The notes below the pieces were generated by a model, which ran no database searches, had not been told where the DNA came from, and was given only the letters and a program-made list of their open reading frames with translations. Positions 12,680 through 21,781 of a stretch of DNA of 64,000 bases are shown here, one piece after another (positions within the stretch are counted from its first letter, which is position 1; every line of letters starts with the position of its first letter). Where the stretch lies: assembly GCA_014529385.2 (NCBI GenBank), contig CM043944.1:48898768-48962767 (forward strand), read 5' to 3'. This stretch comes from Adiantum capillus-veneris (Eukaryota > Streptophyta > Polypodiopsida > Polypodiales > Pteridaceae). The position numbers and the translations under genes were made by a program.

Positions 12680-12950
12680 TGTCCATTGACTTTGTTTTCA
12701 CTCCAAAAAGAAGGGAGAGTTAGAAATAAAAGAACCCCTTGGAGGTATTCTGGGAATTTGGAAATTTGAGAGGTATTTTGGGAATTTTTACAAATTAGAG
12801 GAGTATTTTGGTAATTTTCTTTTTTTTTTCAAATAGCGTGAGGGGGACGGAGGGCATAATTGTTTCTTTTTTAAACACATTCAAGAACTTCAAAAGAAAA
12901 GTCTAATGACTTTTGCATTCCATACAAAAAGAGAGAGAGACAAGAAAAAA
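12353..12950. repeat. Three copies of a ~110-bp unit, each ending in (GA)n
   Basis: Units start at about 12353, 12530 and 12820. Each carries a T-run, 'GGGGACAGAGGG' or a close variant, 'GGGCATAATT', 'AACACATT', 'GAACTTCAAAAGAAAAGT' and then a GA tract. A further copy of the MITE's right-arm motif sits between units two and three (12735-12815). The pattern suggests tandem or serial duplication of a MITE end together with its microsatellite. Confidence 0.75.
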
Positions 12951-12984
12951 AAAAAAAAGCTTTTGTTTTCACTCTGGAAAGAAG

Positions 12985-13188
12985 GGAGAGTTAAAAAAAC
13001 AAGGTGAAAGTTCACTATGGCCTTCGCCAAGGATATGGAAAAGAATTTTATATTTGCGAGAGAGAAAACAAGAAAGTGACCATCATGGAGAGTTAAAAAA
13101 ACAAGGTGAAAGTTCACTATGGCCTTCGCCAAGGATATGGAAAAGAATTTTATATTTGCGAGAGAGAAAACAAGAAAGTGACCATCAT
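12985..13188. repeat. 102-bp perfect or near-perfect tandem duplication
   Basis: Two adjacent copies with a 102-bp period, each starting GGAGAGTTAAAAAAAC and containing 'CTATGGCCTTCGCCAAGG' and 'GAAAACAAGAAAGTGACC'. I saw no difference between the copies, so the duplication is probably recent. The period is 34 codons, so open frames cross it on both strands without being genes. Confidence 0.9.
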
Positions 13189-13302
13189 TTATTTTCACTG
13201 CAAGACTTTTAAGATTCTTTGAGACACTTGTCAAGCCATAAAATATGAACGACCTTCACCCGTGACCCATAGTGCACTAAGGCCTTTAGAAGGCTAGAAA
13301 AG

Positions 13303-13346
13303 AACCCCTCAAAGGATTTGGTCGGGCGAAGATCCTTTGAGGGGTT
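13303..13346. repeat. 15-bp perfect hairpin
   Basis: AACCCCTCAAAGGAT at 13303-13317 is followed after a 14-base loop by its exact reverse complement at 13332-13346 and then a T-run. In a bacterium this would be read as a terminator. In this plant-like context it is more likely a foldback end of a small transposon. Confidence 0.8.
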
Positions 13347-13350
13347 TTTT

Positions 13351-14165
13351 TGGGCCTGCTAAAGAAAGGCCCTAGTGTTGGGTTGGCTTAGGTGTACTTT
13401 AACTCATGGCGTCCACGTGAACGGTCAATATTTTTTTATGCCTTTGAAAAAAGGCGTGCGAGAGTAGGTCACTGCAGGTGAATGCGCGAGGCTGAACATA
13501 GATGGGTTGAGACAGCCCGAGAGTCGACGGCTCCAAGAAGAATTTCGCACAACCTTATCTTGATGTACCTTATCTTCCTCTTGCAAACCCTCATCTGGTT
13601 TCGAGTTTACAGAGTCGGGCTTTTTCAAGGTGTCATGCTGTTGCCTACACATTGCAGAGCCAGAATAATGCGCTTCAGGGTGACAGAGCCACATGTTTGC
13701 ATCCCCTGGCTAATAGACTATTGTGAAAGCACCGACTTTTGTTTGAAAAATATGTCGATTTTAGGAGCACATGTGACATGTCACATGACAATACTTCTTA
13801 AGTACTTACAGCGCAAGCCTCAACTTTACCATCCCGTTAACAATAGAAGCGGGGAATTGGAAAGTGGATATTGCCAACTTGGGTTTGGCCTGGGTCGCTG
13901 TTTCCACTTGGTACACCACTTCACAAAGTTCACAGCAATCTACAACAAACAAATAGAACAGATTTAGGCTTTTCGTTTGGCCTGCTAAGGGAAGGCCTTA
14001 GTGTTGGGCTAGGTTAGGCGGACTTTGATGGATGGAGTCCACGTGGACGGCCAACATTTGGGAGAAGGCGTGCGAGAGTAGGTGAACTCGCAAAGGGTCG
14101 CTGCAGGTGAACTTGCAAGGCCGAACGCAGACGACTTCAAGCAGAATTCTGCACGACATGCCTAG
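13351..14165. repeat. Pair of ~190-bp direct repeats around ~430 bp
   Basis: 13351-13555 and 13977-14165 share 'GGCCTGCTAA', 'CTAGTGTTGGG', 'GTCCACGTG', 'AGGCGTGCGAGAGTAGGT' and 'GCTGCAGGTGAA'-like blocks in the same order. The spacer (about 13556-13976) encodes no recognisable protein. This could be the LTR pair of a small non-autonomous (TRIM-like) retroelement or a segmental duplication. No primer site or target duplication was identified, so the class is open. Confidence 0.6.
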
Positions 14166-14572
14166 CATTGCCTATGTTTACACGCATGGAAGATATGTGG
14201 AAAAGGAGAAGGGTACTAGCCTTTGGGCTGCAGACTCACAGTCTAAACGAGTCACGACTCACGAGGCCAGCCTAGCCTGCCAGCCAGCCTAGAATGAGCT
14301 CTCTCCTTTTCTGTCTAAAGGGTGGATCTCTGAACGCACACCACAAGCCTGCTAGTACGTTGTCTTCTGTCATTATTGTATGTGACTTGGATGCAGGCCC
14401 TGTCGGCGCCACGCTAATGACGGGTCGTTGAGGCCTGAGGTCAATTCACACTGTTGTACATTGTACATTCAACGATATACGGAAGCAAAGACACATTAAT
14501 AAACCTCGCACGCGCCACATGCTGCATTGCTAAAACCTGCGGGACAGTGTCCGTGCACATTTTCTCGACAGT
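14166..14572. other. Unassigned sequence
   Basis: No coding motif or terminal repeat was recognised between the direct-repeat pair and the first hAT-like MITE. Confidence 0.35.
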
Positions 14573-14580
14573 GTCGTGGC

Positions 14581-14797
14581 CTATGTTCGGAGAGAATCCT
14601 TTTTCCAAACATATAAAATTCCTTTCCTTGAATTTTCCAAGAGGAAATTTTAGAAAATAAGGTAACTTTTTTAGGTTTTTACACTATTTTTCTCTATTTA
14701 GACATGGAATTTCTCCCTTTTCCCTTGCCCTAAACCGGCATTTTTGAAATTGAAAGCGGCAAGATATTAAGCTGAAACACATTTTTCCCGAACACTG
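14581..14797. mobile_element. hAT-type MITE with exact 8-bp target-site duplication
   Basis: The 217-bp non-coding unit begins CTATGTTCGGAGAGAATCC and ends TTTTCCCGAACACTG, imperfect terminal inverted repeats of a 'CAGTGTTCGGGAAAAA' type. GTCGTGGC occurs immediately before it (14573-14580) and immediately after it (14798-14805). An 8-bp duplication with short TIRs is the signature of the hAT superfamily. At least three more units of the same family lie in the window (14926-15142, 20206-20420, 43173-43354). No transposase is present, so movement would need one supplied from elsewhere. Confidence 0.85.
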
Positions 14798-14925
14798 GTC
14801 GTGGCGCGACAAAACTCCTCTCCTCTGCGAGTCTACGTCACGACTTGAAAGTTGAGCCCTGCTTCCCACCGCAGACAACATGCCGTCACCTTTGACACCG
14901 CCGTCATACACAAGCTATATAATAG

Positions 14926-15142
14926 TAGTGTTCGGGATAAAGCATTTTCCCACGTATACAAAATTCCTTTGCTTGAATTTTCCAAGAGGAAATTTTCAAA
15001 AGTTACGTTACTTTTTAAGATTTTTACACTATTTTCCTCTACTTTGGGGCGGAATTTCTCCTTTTCCCCTTGCATCCAACTGGCACTTTGGAAATTGAAA
15101 ACGGCACGATATTAAGCCATGACACATTTTTCTCGAACACTA
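14926..15142. mobile_element. Second hAT-type MITE of the same family
   Basis: It begins TAGTGTTCGGGATAAAGC and ends TTTCTCGAACACTA, with an interior similar throughout to 14581-14797 ('GAATTTTCCAAGAGGAAATT', 'GGAATTTCTCC', 'GATATTAAGC'). Its length is also 217 bp. No matching 8-bp flank was seen, so the target duplication has decayed or the ends are misplaced by a base or two. Confidence 0.8.
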
Positions 15143-15290
15143 AATCATGGAGACGGAGACCCCGCATGAAGCGTAGTCTTGTGGAGCTTGCGAGAAGAGC
15201 TTCAGGCGGTGATGCAGAAAGGAGCAGAGGTTAGGCTAGAGAGAGATGATCACCGTTCGCATATAGACGTTATAGACTTATTCGACTGTG

Positions 15291-15293
<3 letters not shown>

Positions 15294-15332
<39 letters not shown>

Positions 15333-15348
15333 ATAGATAGATAGATAG
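15294..15348. repeat. (CA)n and (GATA)n tract at the LINE 3' end
   Basis: About 35 bp of CA repeat is followed by four to five GATA units. On the minus strand this is a CTAT repeat followed by TG repeat lying directly after the LINE's 3' untranslated region. It is therefore probably the simple-repeat tail made during target-primed reverse transcription. Confidence 0.8.
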
Positions 15349-15401
15349 TTCTATTATCGTCCTGGGAGGTCAAATATGACCTATGGGACCAAATGAACAT
15401 G

Positions 15402-18400
15402 TCACGTGCTGTGAGTGGAGTTCATAAGTGACTCTCGATGCTCAAAAATGACTGAAATGAGAGTCGCAATAGAGAGTCCACATCGTGGTTGGGAGAGGAA
15501 GGTATGTAGGGAGAGATCATAGCTGAATATATGGGGAAAAGAGGACCTAATGTGGTCAAAAGCTGAGCACTCAAGTAGTGTGTGGTACTCACTCTCTCGC
15601 ACTTGACGAGGGCATAAGGTGCAAAGTCGATGACACTCCTCGCCAGTGCCCCAACGTCCTGTCTCGCAGCATAGAGAATGGGAGCTAAGACGAATGGAGG
15701 CAATGGTGCGGATCGCACTCAACGGGATGGGCTCAAGGATGTAGGAATGGGTTCGGTTACCTCGTTCCGAGAAGAAGAGAGATTTGTAGTTTGGGGCAAC
15801 GTGTGTGGTGTAATGGCTGAAGCCAGAACCTCCGGATTTCTCCCAAGCCGTGATACATTGGTGTTGTAAGAAGGCCTCATTAACTTGGGAGTCGATCGAC
15901 GCATCCTTGACCAAGTGACATGCATCCCATCTTCCAAACCATTTCTTGATATCAAGCATCCACCCCGAACTTAGTATTTTGCTCTTGCATGTCTTTTGAA
16001 CCATTTGACTTGCTTCATATGCGATTCTAGGAAGTCGATGCAAAGGGCTACGTTGTGTCTTACGCATGTGCTCCACAACCCTTTGCATGCCCAAGACCTC
16101 AATGGGAAGCAATCCGGACTCAAGAAGTAAGAGCATGTAGGGTGTTTGTGTCTTGACTTGGAGAAAGTTGGTGAGAAAACGCTTTTGGACATTCTCAAAC
16201 TCTTTCCAAGTAGACTTCCCGATGCTTCCACCCCACACCTCCACTCCATAAAGAAGCACCGGTGTCACCAATGTGTCAAAGAGGTACTTTTTGAGAGCCC
16301 AACACTTGATCTCTCCTGCATTGCACATGTTCGCAAATGCATAATAGGCCCTCTTTCCGGCTTCCAAGCGACGCATTCCACAATCCTTCCATTTATGATT
16401 GGATGGAACCTCAAGGCCAAGGTACTTGAAGTGATCTACCACTTCAAGTTTCTCATTGTTATATACAATGCATGGATTTTCATCATTGAGGGTCTTTACA
16501 AGCATAACCTTGGTTTTGAATCCATTCACGATCAGCCCGCTATGTAGGCAAAAGCGTTCCAAGACACTCATAAGCTTTTGTGCATCTTCTAAGGTATGTG
16601 CCAAGAGCACTACATCATCGGCATAAAGCAAAAGCATGATCACCGCATTTCCAATCTTAACCTCTTCTATGCCTTCTTGCTGCATAAAGTCAAGAACCAT
16701 GCATTCCAATTCATCAACGAGTAGCCCAAAGAGGGTTGGGGAAAGTGGGCATCCTTGTTTGACACCAATAGTGCTTGCAAAAAATTCTGAAATTCCATCT
16801 CCCATATGTAATCGACATATCACTTTTTGGTAGATGCGAAAGACCGCATGCATAAATTCTCTCGGCACTTGAAGGCTTTGCATACGTCTCCAAAGATTTC
16901 CTCGCGGTACCATGTCAAAAGCTTTCTTGAAATCCACAAAGCAACAATACAACTTTTTTCCTTTCAATCGAGACGCTTCCATAAGAACTCGAAGAGTGAC
17001 AAGGTGATCAATAGTGCTATGATGCTTTCGAAAACCTACTTGGCCAAGTGCACGTTTGCCATTCTTTTCAGCCCATTCACTTATCTTCATCTCCATGATA
17101 CATCCAAATAACTTTGCCATTAAAGAACCAACCATTATAGTGCGATAGTTGTTCACATTGTTTACATCTCCTCCTTTGTGCAAAGGTTTGATCCAATTTG
17201 CACTCCAATCATGAGGCACGCCATACTGAAGTGCAACGTTAAACATATCGCATATCCAATATCGTGTTTTTTTGCTTTTCCATTTAATCATTTCAGCCTT
17301 GACACCTTGAAGGTCACCTGCCTTACGAGTAGCAAGTTTCTCAAGCGCGCGGCATACATCTTCAATGGTAAAGAAGGGAGACATAAACGGAAGGGAGCTA
17401 CAACACTCCATCTTATCAACATTGGGTTGCTCATAGAGATTCTTACAATGCAAATACATATCCTCAAGAGTCAAGTCACCAAAGCTCTCAACGCGCTTGC
17501 CTTTTAGATTTTGCCAAAACTTGCCACATGCATGTGCTTTCTCTTGTGCTAAAAGAAGTTGTTTTTCGACTTCCCACCTTCTCCTCTTCTTTTGAACAAG
17601 TGCTTTGTATGTGTGTGAACATTCCAAGTAAACTTCCTTGTCTTTGATTGCATCCAATCTTAGCAAGTGTTTTCGGGCTTGACTACATTCCATGTCAAAC
17701 CATTTCTTCTTGGTGCTACCCTTCTTAGACCTTTTGCAAGACATGTGTTTCACCGAAAAGCATTCCTTCGCACAAGAGAAAATTACTTCTTTGAAAACTT
17801 TCCACTTGCATTCTAATGTTGGGCTCTCTTGATGCTCTATCATGCTTAACATTTGGTCCACCATATCAGCATATATAAGTGCTCGTTTGAAGTCTAGACG
17901 TAGGTACAAATGATTCACATCATGATTGGAGGCTACATGCTCGGGCCGTTTACCACACTTGAGGTCAATACATAACATCCTATGATCCGATTCCGGATTC
18001 CATTCACCAAGTGTAAAGCTTTGTATGCATTCTAGAGTGGCTTCCGAGAACAACATATAGCCAATCACGCTAGCACCGTTGTGCTTTCTACATGTAAAGT
18101 CATTGGTGCCTTGCCATAGAGATACACCATTTGCAATGAGCATTCCGGTACTATTGCACATATGTAGAAGTGACTTTCCATAGTGATCCACTTCTTTTGC
18201 ATCATTAGAACTTCGATTATACATGTATGAGTCATCCATTCTTCTTGAGACATGCGGCATGTCTACTTGTTGTGTGTCGTGTTGTAGCATATTTGTGCGA
18301 GCATTCATGTCTCCAAAAACAATGACTTCACCTTGATCCTTGTAATGAGCAATGTCTTCCTCTAGTTCAACAAAGGGCTGATCTCTATCCATATTCAAGC

Positions 18401-18782
18401 AAGCATAAAAGTTGGAGTCATAGTGAGGAATGTAGCAACCGGCCACAAACATGACTTGACCATTTGGTGGGCTGATTTTCAGCCATAAGTAGCGTTTATA
18501 CTTATCTTCTTTGACAATGGAAACATCTTTCAAACCCTTTTTGGTCATACATGCTACGCCTCCTTGGCCTCTTCGTTGCTTTTCATTTTTGGCCCACATC
18601 AAAGAATGCACATCGTATTTGTCAAATCCAAGAATTCGTTGCGCATCATGCTCCCATGTTTCGACAAGAAGTATCACATCGGAGTCATTGGTAAGCTCAT
18701 CAATGCCAATTCCCGCATTCCATGGATACCCGTTACAATTCCAAAAGCTTATTCGCAAGCGTGAGTTGGTCTCATAGATCAT
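15402..18782 (-). CDS. LINE ORF2: endonuclease-reverse transcriptase, 1126 aa, uninterrupted
   Basis: It encodes the enzyme that nicks target DNA and copies the element's RNA into the nick. Residues 10-275 form an exonuclease-endonuclease-phosphatase domain: WNCN (14-17), ETW (41-43), GDMN (157-160), SDHRM (265-269). Reverse transcriptase spans about 525-800, with FVDFKKAFD (615-623), GVKQGCPLSP (673-682) and the catalytic YADD (720-723). Near the C-terminus is a zinc-finger-like C-x2-C...H...C (CTLCPRQVRESEYHTLLEC). One endonuclease residue looks wrong: where the family has S-x-I-D the text reads SVIG at about 238-241, so the nuclease may be weakened. The ATG is 6 bases past the ORF1 stop and in the same frame. 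Translation is therefore probably by reinitiation or stop readthrough. Confidence 0.92.
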   Translation of the reverse strand: MIYETNSRLRISFWNCNGYPWNAGIGIDELTNDSDVILLVETWEHDAQRILGFDKYDVHSLMWAKNEKQRRGQGGVACMTKKGLKDVSIVKEDKYKRYLWLKISPPNGQVMFVAGCYIPHYDSNFYACLNMDRDQPFVELEEDIAHYKDQGEVIVFGDMNARTNMLQHDTQQVDMPHVSRRMDDSYMYNRSSNDAKEVDHYGKSLLHMCNSTGMLIANGVSLWQGTNDFTCRKHNGASVIGYMLFSEATLECIQSFTLGEWNPESDHRMLCIDLKCGKRPEHVASNHDVNHLYLRLDFKRALIYADMVDQMLSMIEHQESPTLECKWKVFKEVIFSCAKECFSVKHMSCKRSKKGSTKKKWFDMECSQARKHLLRLDAIKDKEVYLECSHTYKALVQKKRRRWEVEKQLLLAQEKAHACGKFWQNLKGKRVESFGDLTLEDMYLHCKNLYEQPNVDKMECCSSLPFMSPFFTIEDVCRALEKLATRKAGDLQGVKAEMIKWKSKKTRYWICDMFNVALQYGVPHDWSANWIKPLHKGGDVNNVNNYRTIMVGSLMAKLFGCIMEMKISEWAEKNGKRALGQVGFRKHHSTIDHLVTLRVLMEASRLKGKKLYCCFVDFKKAFDMVPRGNLWRRMQSLQVPREFMHAVFRIYQKVICRLHMGDGISEFFASTIGVKQGCPLSPTLFGLLVDELECMVLDFMQQEGIEEVKIGNAVIMLLLYADDVVLLAHTLEDAQKLMSVLERFCLHSGLIVNGFKTKVMLVKTLNDENPCIVYNNEKLEVVDHFKYLGLEVPSNHKWKDCGMRRLEAGKRAYYAFANMCNAGEIKCWALKKYLFDTLVTPVLLYGVEVWGGSIGKSTWKEFENVQKRFLTNFLQVKTQTPYMLLLLESGLLPIEVLGMQRVVEHMRKTQRSPLHRLPRIAYEASQMVQKTCKSKILSSGWMLDIKKWFGRWDACHLVKDASIDSQVNEAFLQHQCITAWEKSGGSGFSHYTTHVAPNYKSLFFSERGNRTHSYILEPIPLSAIRTIASIRLSSHSLCCETGRWGTGEECHRLCTLCPRQVRESEYHTLLECSAFDHIRSSFPHIFSYDLSLHTFLSQPRCGLSIATLISVIFEHRESLMNSTHST

Positions 18783-18788
18783 GTGTCC

Positions 18789-19730
18789 CTATTTGTTGGG
18801 TGGACTTGCATCCTCCTTAAGTGGCTTTTCTTCTTGAGGTGATACCTTAACCTTCTTTCTTCTTTCCTCATATGCTTTGCGACGTACATTTTGTTGCATA
18901 ATAGTGCGATCCTCATATACATTACAACCTGTTCCTTTGAGGTAGATCCAACCATTGTCAAGGATGATCTTTCTCTTTACCTCATCAGCCATGGTACATA
19001 CAATAGGTCTTTCTCCCGAGTGAGGGACTCCTTGTTTTCCAACTCGATGTGCACCATAAGCCATGATTCCTGACATGCCAAAGTGTGTAGCAAAAAACTC
19101 TTCAATAGCAACTGCAAGAGATTGGGGTGTTTTCATGCTTTCCTCCTTGATTCCACGAATGACGATGTTCTTTGAGCGTTTTTGTCGCTCGTGCAATTCT
19201 TGAGTGTCCACATTCTCTACATTCTTTGCTTGGACAACGGCTTGCGTGATAGGAGATGTAGAAACCACATTATCCTTACATATATCAGCCCATGATTTGG
19301 ATGCATTTATCATCTCACATACATCATGTCATATTGTATCTATTGTTTCCTCTTTCAATACATGATCACTCTCCACTTTGCTCAAGCGCTCTTTCAATAC
19401 ATTCATGTCAACAAGAGAGCGTTTACATTCTTGAACTTCAGTCTCAAGATGCATCAAGCGTGTTGTTTGCATTTCAAGAACCTTCTTGAGGTGCTCATTC
19501 TCCACAACGAGAACTCTTAAAGTACCATTCTCCATTGCAAGTGCGTGCAACTCTTCACCTTGTTTATTGACGGTTTCTTGTAACGAGATCAAGTAGGCCA
19601 TGATCATTGCTTCCGTTGTTGTAGATGATGTGGTTGGATTAGCATCCAAATTCCTTGGAGATTTTGCATCATTCTCCATGGCGAGTGTGGCTTTTCCACC
19701 CTTGCGAGTTTTGTCTGACATTGCCTTCAA
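18789..19730 (-). pseudogene. LINE ORF1 (coiled coil plus RNA-binding-like domain), one in-frame stop
   Basis: Codons 1-133 are rich in L/E/K/V with heptad spacing ('LHALAMENGTLRVLVVENEH', 'LKKVLEMQ...'), a likely trimer-forming coiled coil. A TGA at codon 134 is followed in the same frame by five codons, then 174 codons to the TAG at 18791-18789. The second half starts near 'KSWADICKD' and has 'KNIVIRGIKEE' and 'NVYEDRTIMQQNVR', which resemble the RRM-like nucleic-acid-binding region of LINE ORF1 proteins. The intact protein would be about 312 residues and would coat the element's RNA. Only this one stop separates it from an open frame, so the damage may be recent. The family assignment of the second half is moderate. 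Confidence 0.75.
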
Positions 19731-19946
19731 GTCGGCAACAAAAACGCAAAGTTTTGACAGTTTTTTCAGTTCTGAGATGCTGTTACAGCAAAGCCTTCCA
19801 TTACACAGAAAAATTATGTCTTTACATCAATGCGTAGAGGGCTTCGTGCTCTTCGATTGAGGCTATAGATCACCTAAATCGGAGTTCGGATGAGCAAGTT
19901 ATGGTCAAAAGAGTGAACTGCTGTCTACTAGGTCAAAAAACGGTTG

Positions 19947-19947
<1 letters not shown>

Positions 19948-19981
<34 letters not shown>
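19948..19981. repeat. (GA)n microsatellite
   Basis: A GA run with one interruption. It lies at the estimated 5' end of the LINE. Confidence 0.9.
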
Positions 19982-19984
<3 letters not shown>

Positions 19985-20049
19985 TTTCAAGAATTACGCA
20001 CACGTAGTCACAGGTATTATTCAACATGTGCCATTGCGCTTTTGCTTAA

Positions 20050-20690
20050 ACAATGCGGATTCCAAGCACAAAGCTTCTTTCCCTTTCAAACTTTCTTTCC
20101 TTGATTTTGTCAAGAGGAAATATTATTAAAATTAAGGCTTTCTTCGCGGCTATTCAAACTACTTTTGTCAATTTCTGAGTAGAATTTCTCCTTTTGCTCG
20201 TGCCCCAGTATTCGAGAAAAATGTGCCTCAACTTATTATCGTGCCATTTTCAATCTCAAAAAATCCGATTAAGGCCAAGGGGAAAGGAAAAATTCCACTA
20301 CAAAATAGAAAAAAATAGTGTAAAAGCCCGAAAATTAACTTGATTTTCTAGAATTTCCTCTTGGCAAATCCAAGGGAGGGAATTTTGTATGTTTGGAAAA
20401 GTGCTTTTTCCCAAACACTGTCATGCCCTCAACGTGCATTTTTTTAAATTGGAACTAACATGCTATTAAGATGGGAAAACTTCCGCTCCAAAATAGAGAA
20501 AAATAGGATAAAAACCCAAAAAAAAATTAACTTGATTTTCTGAAATTTCCTCTTTACAAATCCAAGAAAAGGAATTTTGTATGTTTGGAATTAAGCTTTT
20601 TTCCAAACACTCTCGTGCCCTCAACCGGCATTTTCGACATTGAAACCGGCATGCTATTTAGATGAGGCACAATTCCCCACGAGCACTGGT
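20050..20690. mobile_element. Nested and tandemly duplicated hAT-type MITEs
   Basis: A full reverse-oriented unit (20206-20420) has ends CAGTATTCGAGAAAAATG and CCCAAACACTG. It is flanked by TCGTGCCC (20198-20205) and TCATGCCC (20421-20428), an 8-bp duplication with one mismatch. The flanks themselves are the two halves of another copy of the same family, so the MITE jumped into its own relative. A 192-bp block (about 20287-20478) containing part of the inner copy and the outer 3' half is then repeated at about 20479-20670. Confidence 0.75.
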
Positions 20691-20699
20691 TTTTGGAAA

Positions 20700-21460
20700 T
20701 CCTTCACCTCCAAGTGCTTGGGAAAAGTCATCTCCTTGAGTATGCAAACTTCTTTTCACTGAGTTTGTCAAGAGGAAATTTTAGGCTCGTCCTTTCGCTG
20801 TTTCTGTGGTGTTCAATGCATGAGCATGGTGGGAACTCTAGACCACCAACACACACTCTTGGATCTAACTCAACTTGGCACCTCGAATTGCACAATCTAT
20901 GGACAAGAAGAGTATGAGTATGAATGGATAAAGTGGGGGTACCCTTTTTGATTGGTGTACCTTTGTCCACTAGTTCATTAATGCCTTTGAATTTGATGTT
21001 CTCTTCCATGTGTTTAAATATCTGTCAAATCCATTTAATAGATCTGATAGCAGGTTAGCCTTAAGACTTAGTAAATGTTGAGAAAGAGAAGGGAGGATTG
21101 TAGTATATAAGTAGTGTTGTTGTGCTGCAAAAATTAGTTCAAGACTATCCCTCTCCCTTATTGATCATAAGATCCTTGTGAGACTCTGTGAAGTATTGTT
21201 TCTATGAACTTATTTATCGTTTAGCTAAAGAATGTTATTTTCTCTTTGCTTCTTTTGAACAAGTCAAGTAATAGCTGCGTGAACATTATTTATCATCCTC
21301 TCTTAATATGGCTGCCTCTTCCTCCTCGCGAAATCCACTCGAGGGACATTACATTGGCTACAATGACAACATGGAACCTATGTGCGATGAATTTAGTGAC
21401 GTTCGCTCGATGGAGTTTGAAGATGGTGTCTCAATAGCTTGATAACTTATAGAAAATACT
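20700..21460. other. Unassigned sequence upstream of the Helitron coding region
   Basis: No domain was found. This stretch should contain the Helitron's 5' end and promoter, but the 5' TC terminus has too little sequence to be located by eye. Confidence 0.35.
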
Positions 21461-21781
21461 TGATGTATGCTTGGCAATAATGCGAATTTTCTTTCTATTT
21501 TTTCAGAGTTAAACAAGATAGTGCACCGTGATATAGATGCATCATTCTTGGAGCCCAATAGTAGCCTCATTCTTGATCATGTGCCTCCACTCCGCATGAG
21601 GAGCACTTCGAGTCTGCCTAAGCTTGATGTTTCTTCTTCTCTTAGCGTGTGGCCCAAATCCCTCAAGCGTGTGAATCAAAGTGGTACGGTGGCACATACA
21701 CTTTTCAAGACTTGCGAGGTGACATCGAACAAAGTAAGGCTTGCTTGGGCCCCATAGATATTCTATTGTTGTGTCCAACCC

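Larger units (their letters stand above)
15329..19945 (-). mobile_element. Nearly intact two-ORF non-LTR retrotransposon (LINE)
   Basis: The element reads on the minus strand: a 5' leader of about 200 bp (19945-19731), ORF1 (19730-18789), ORF2 (18782-15402), a short 3' region and a (CTAT)n tail. ORF2 is uninterrupted and ORF1 has one stop. That makes it the best-preserved coding element in the window and probably the youngest LINE here. The C-terminal 'ETGRWG' block followed by a CCHC finger, and an ORF1 with coiled coil plus an RNA-binding-like region, differ from the zf-RVT L1-type fragments elsewhere, so this is a separate LINE lineage. The outer ends are estimates. No flanking target duplication was found because both flanks are simple repeats. 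Confidence 0.85.

Noticed and set aside
12985-13212. Repeat-containing protein gene across the 102-bp duplication
   Set aside because: The period is 34 codons so frames stay open on both strands by chance; no start context, domain or homologous motif.
13303-13350. Bacterial-style intrinsic terminator
   Set aside because: The hairpin and T-run look right, but everything around is plant-type transposon DNA; treated as a foldback repeat instead.
15294-15348. CRISPR or satellite array
   Set aside because: Only simple CA and GATA repeats; no spacers. It fits a LINE tail.
16636-18777. Several plus-strand open frames opposite LINE ORF2
   Set aside because: They are antisense shadows of the 1126-codon ORF2 and carry no motifs.
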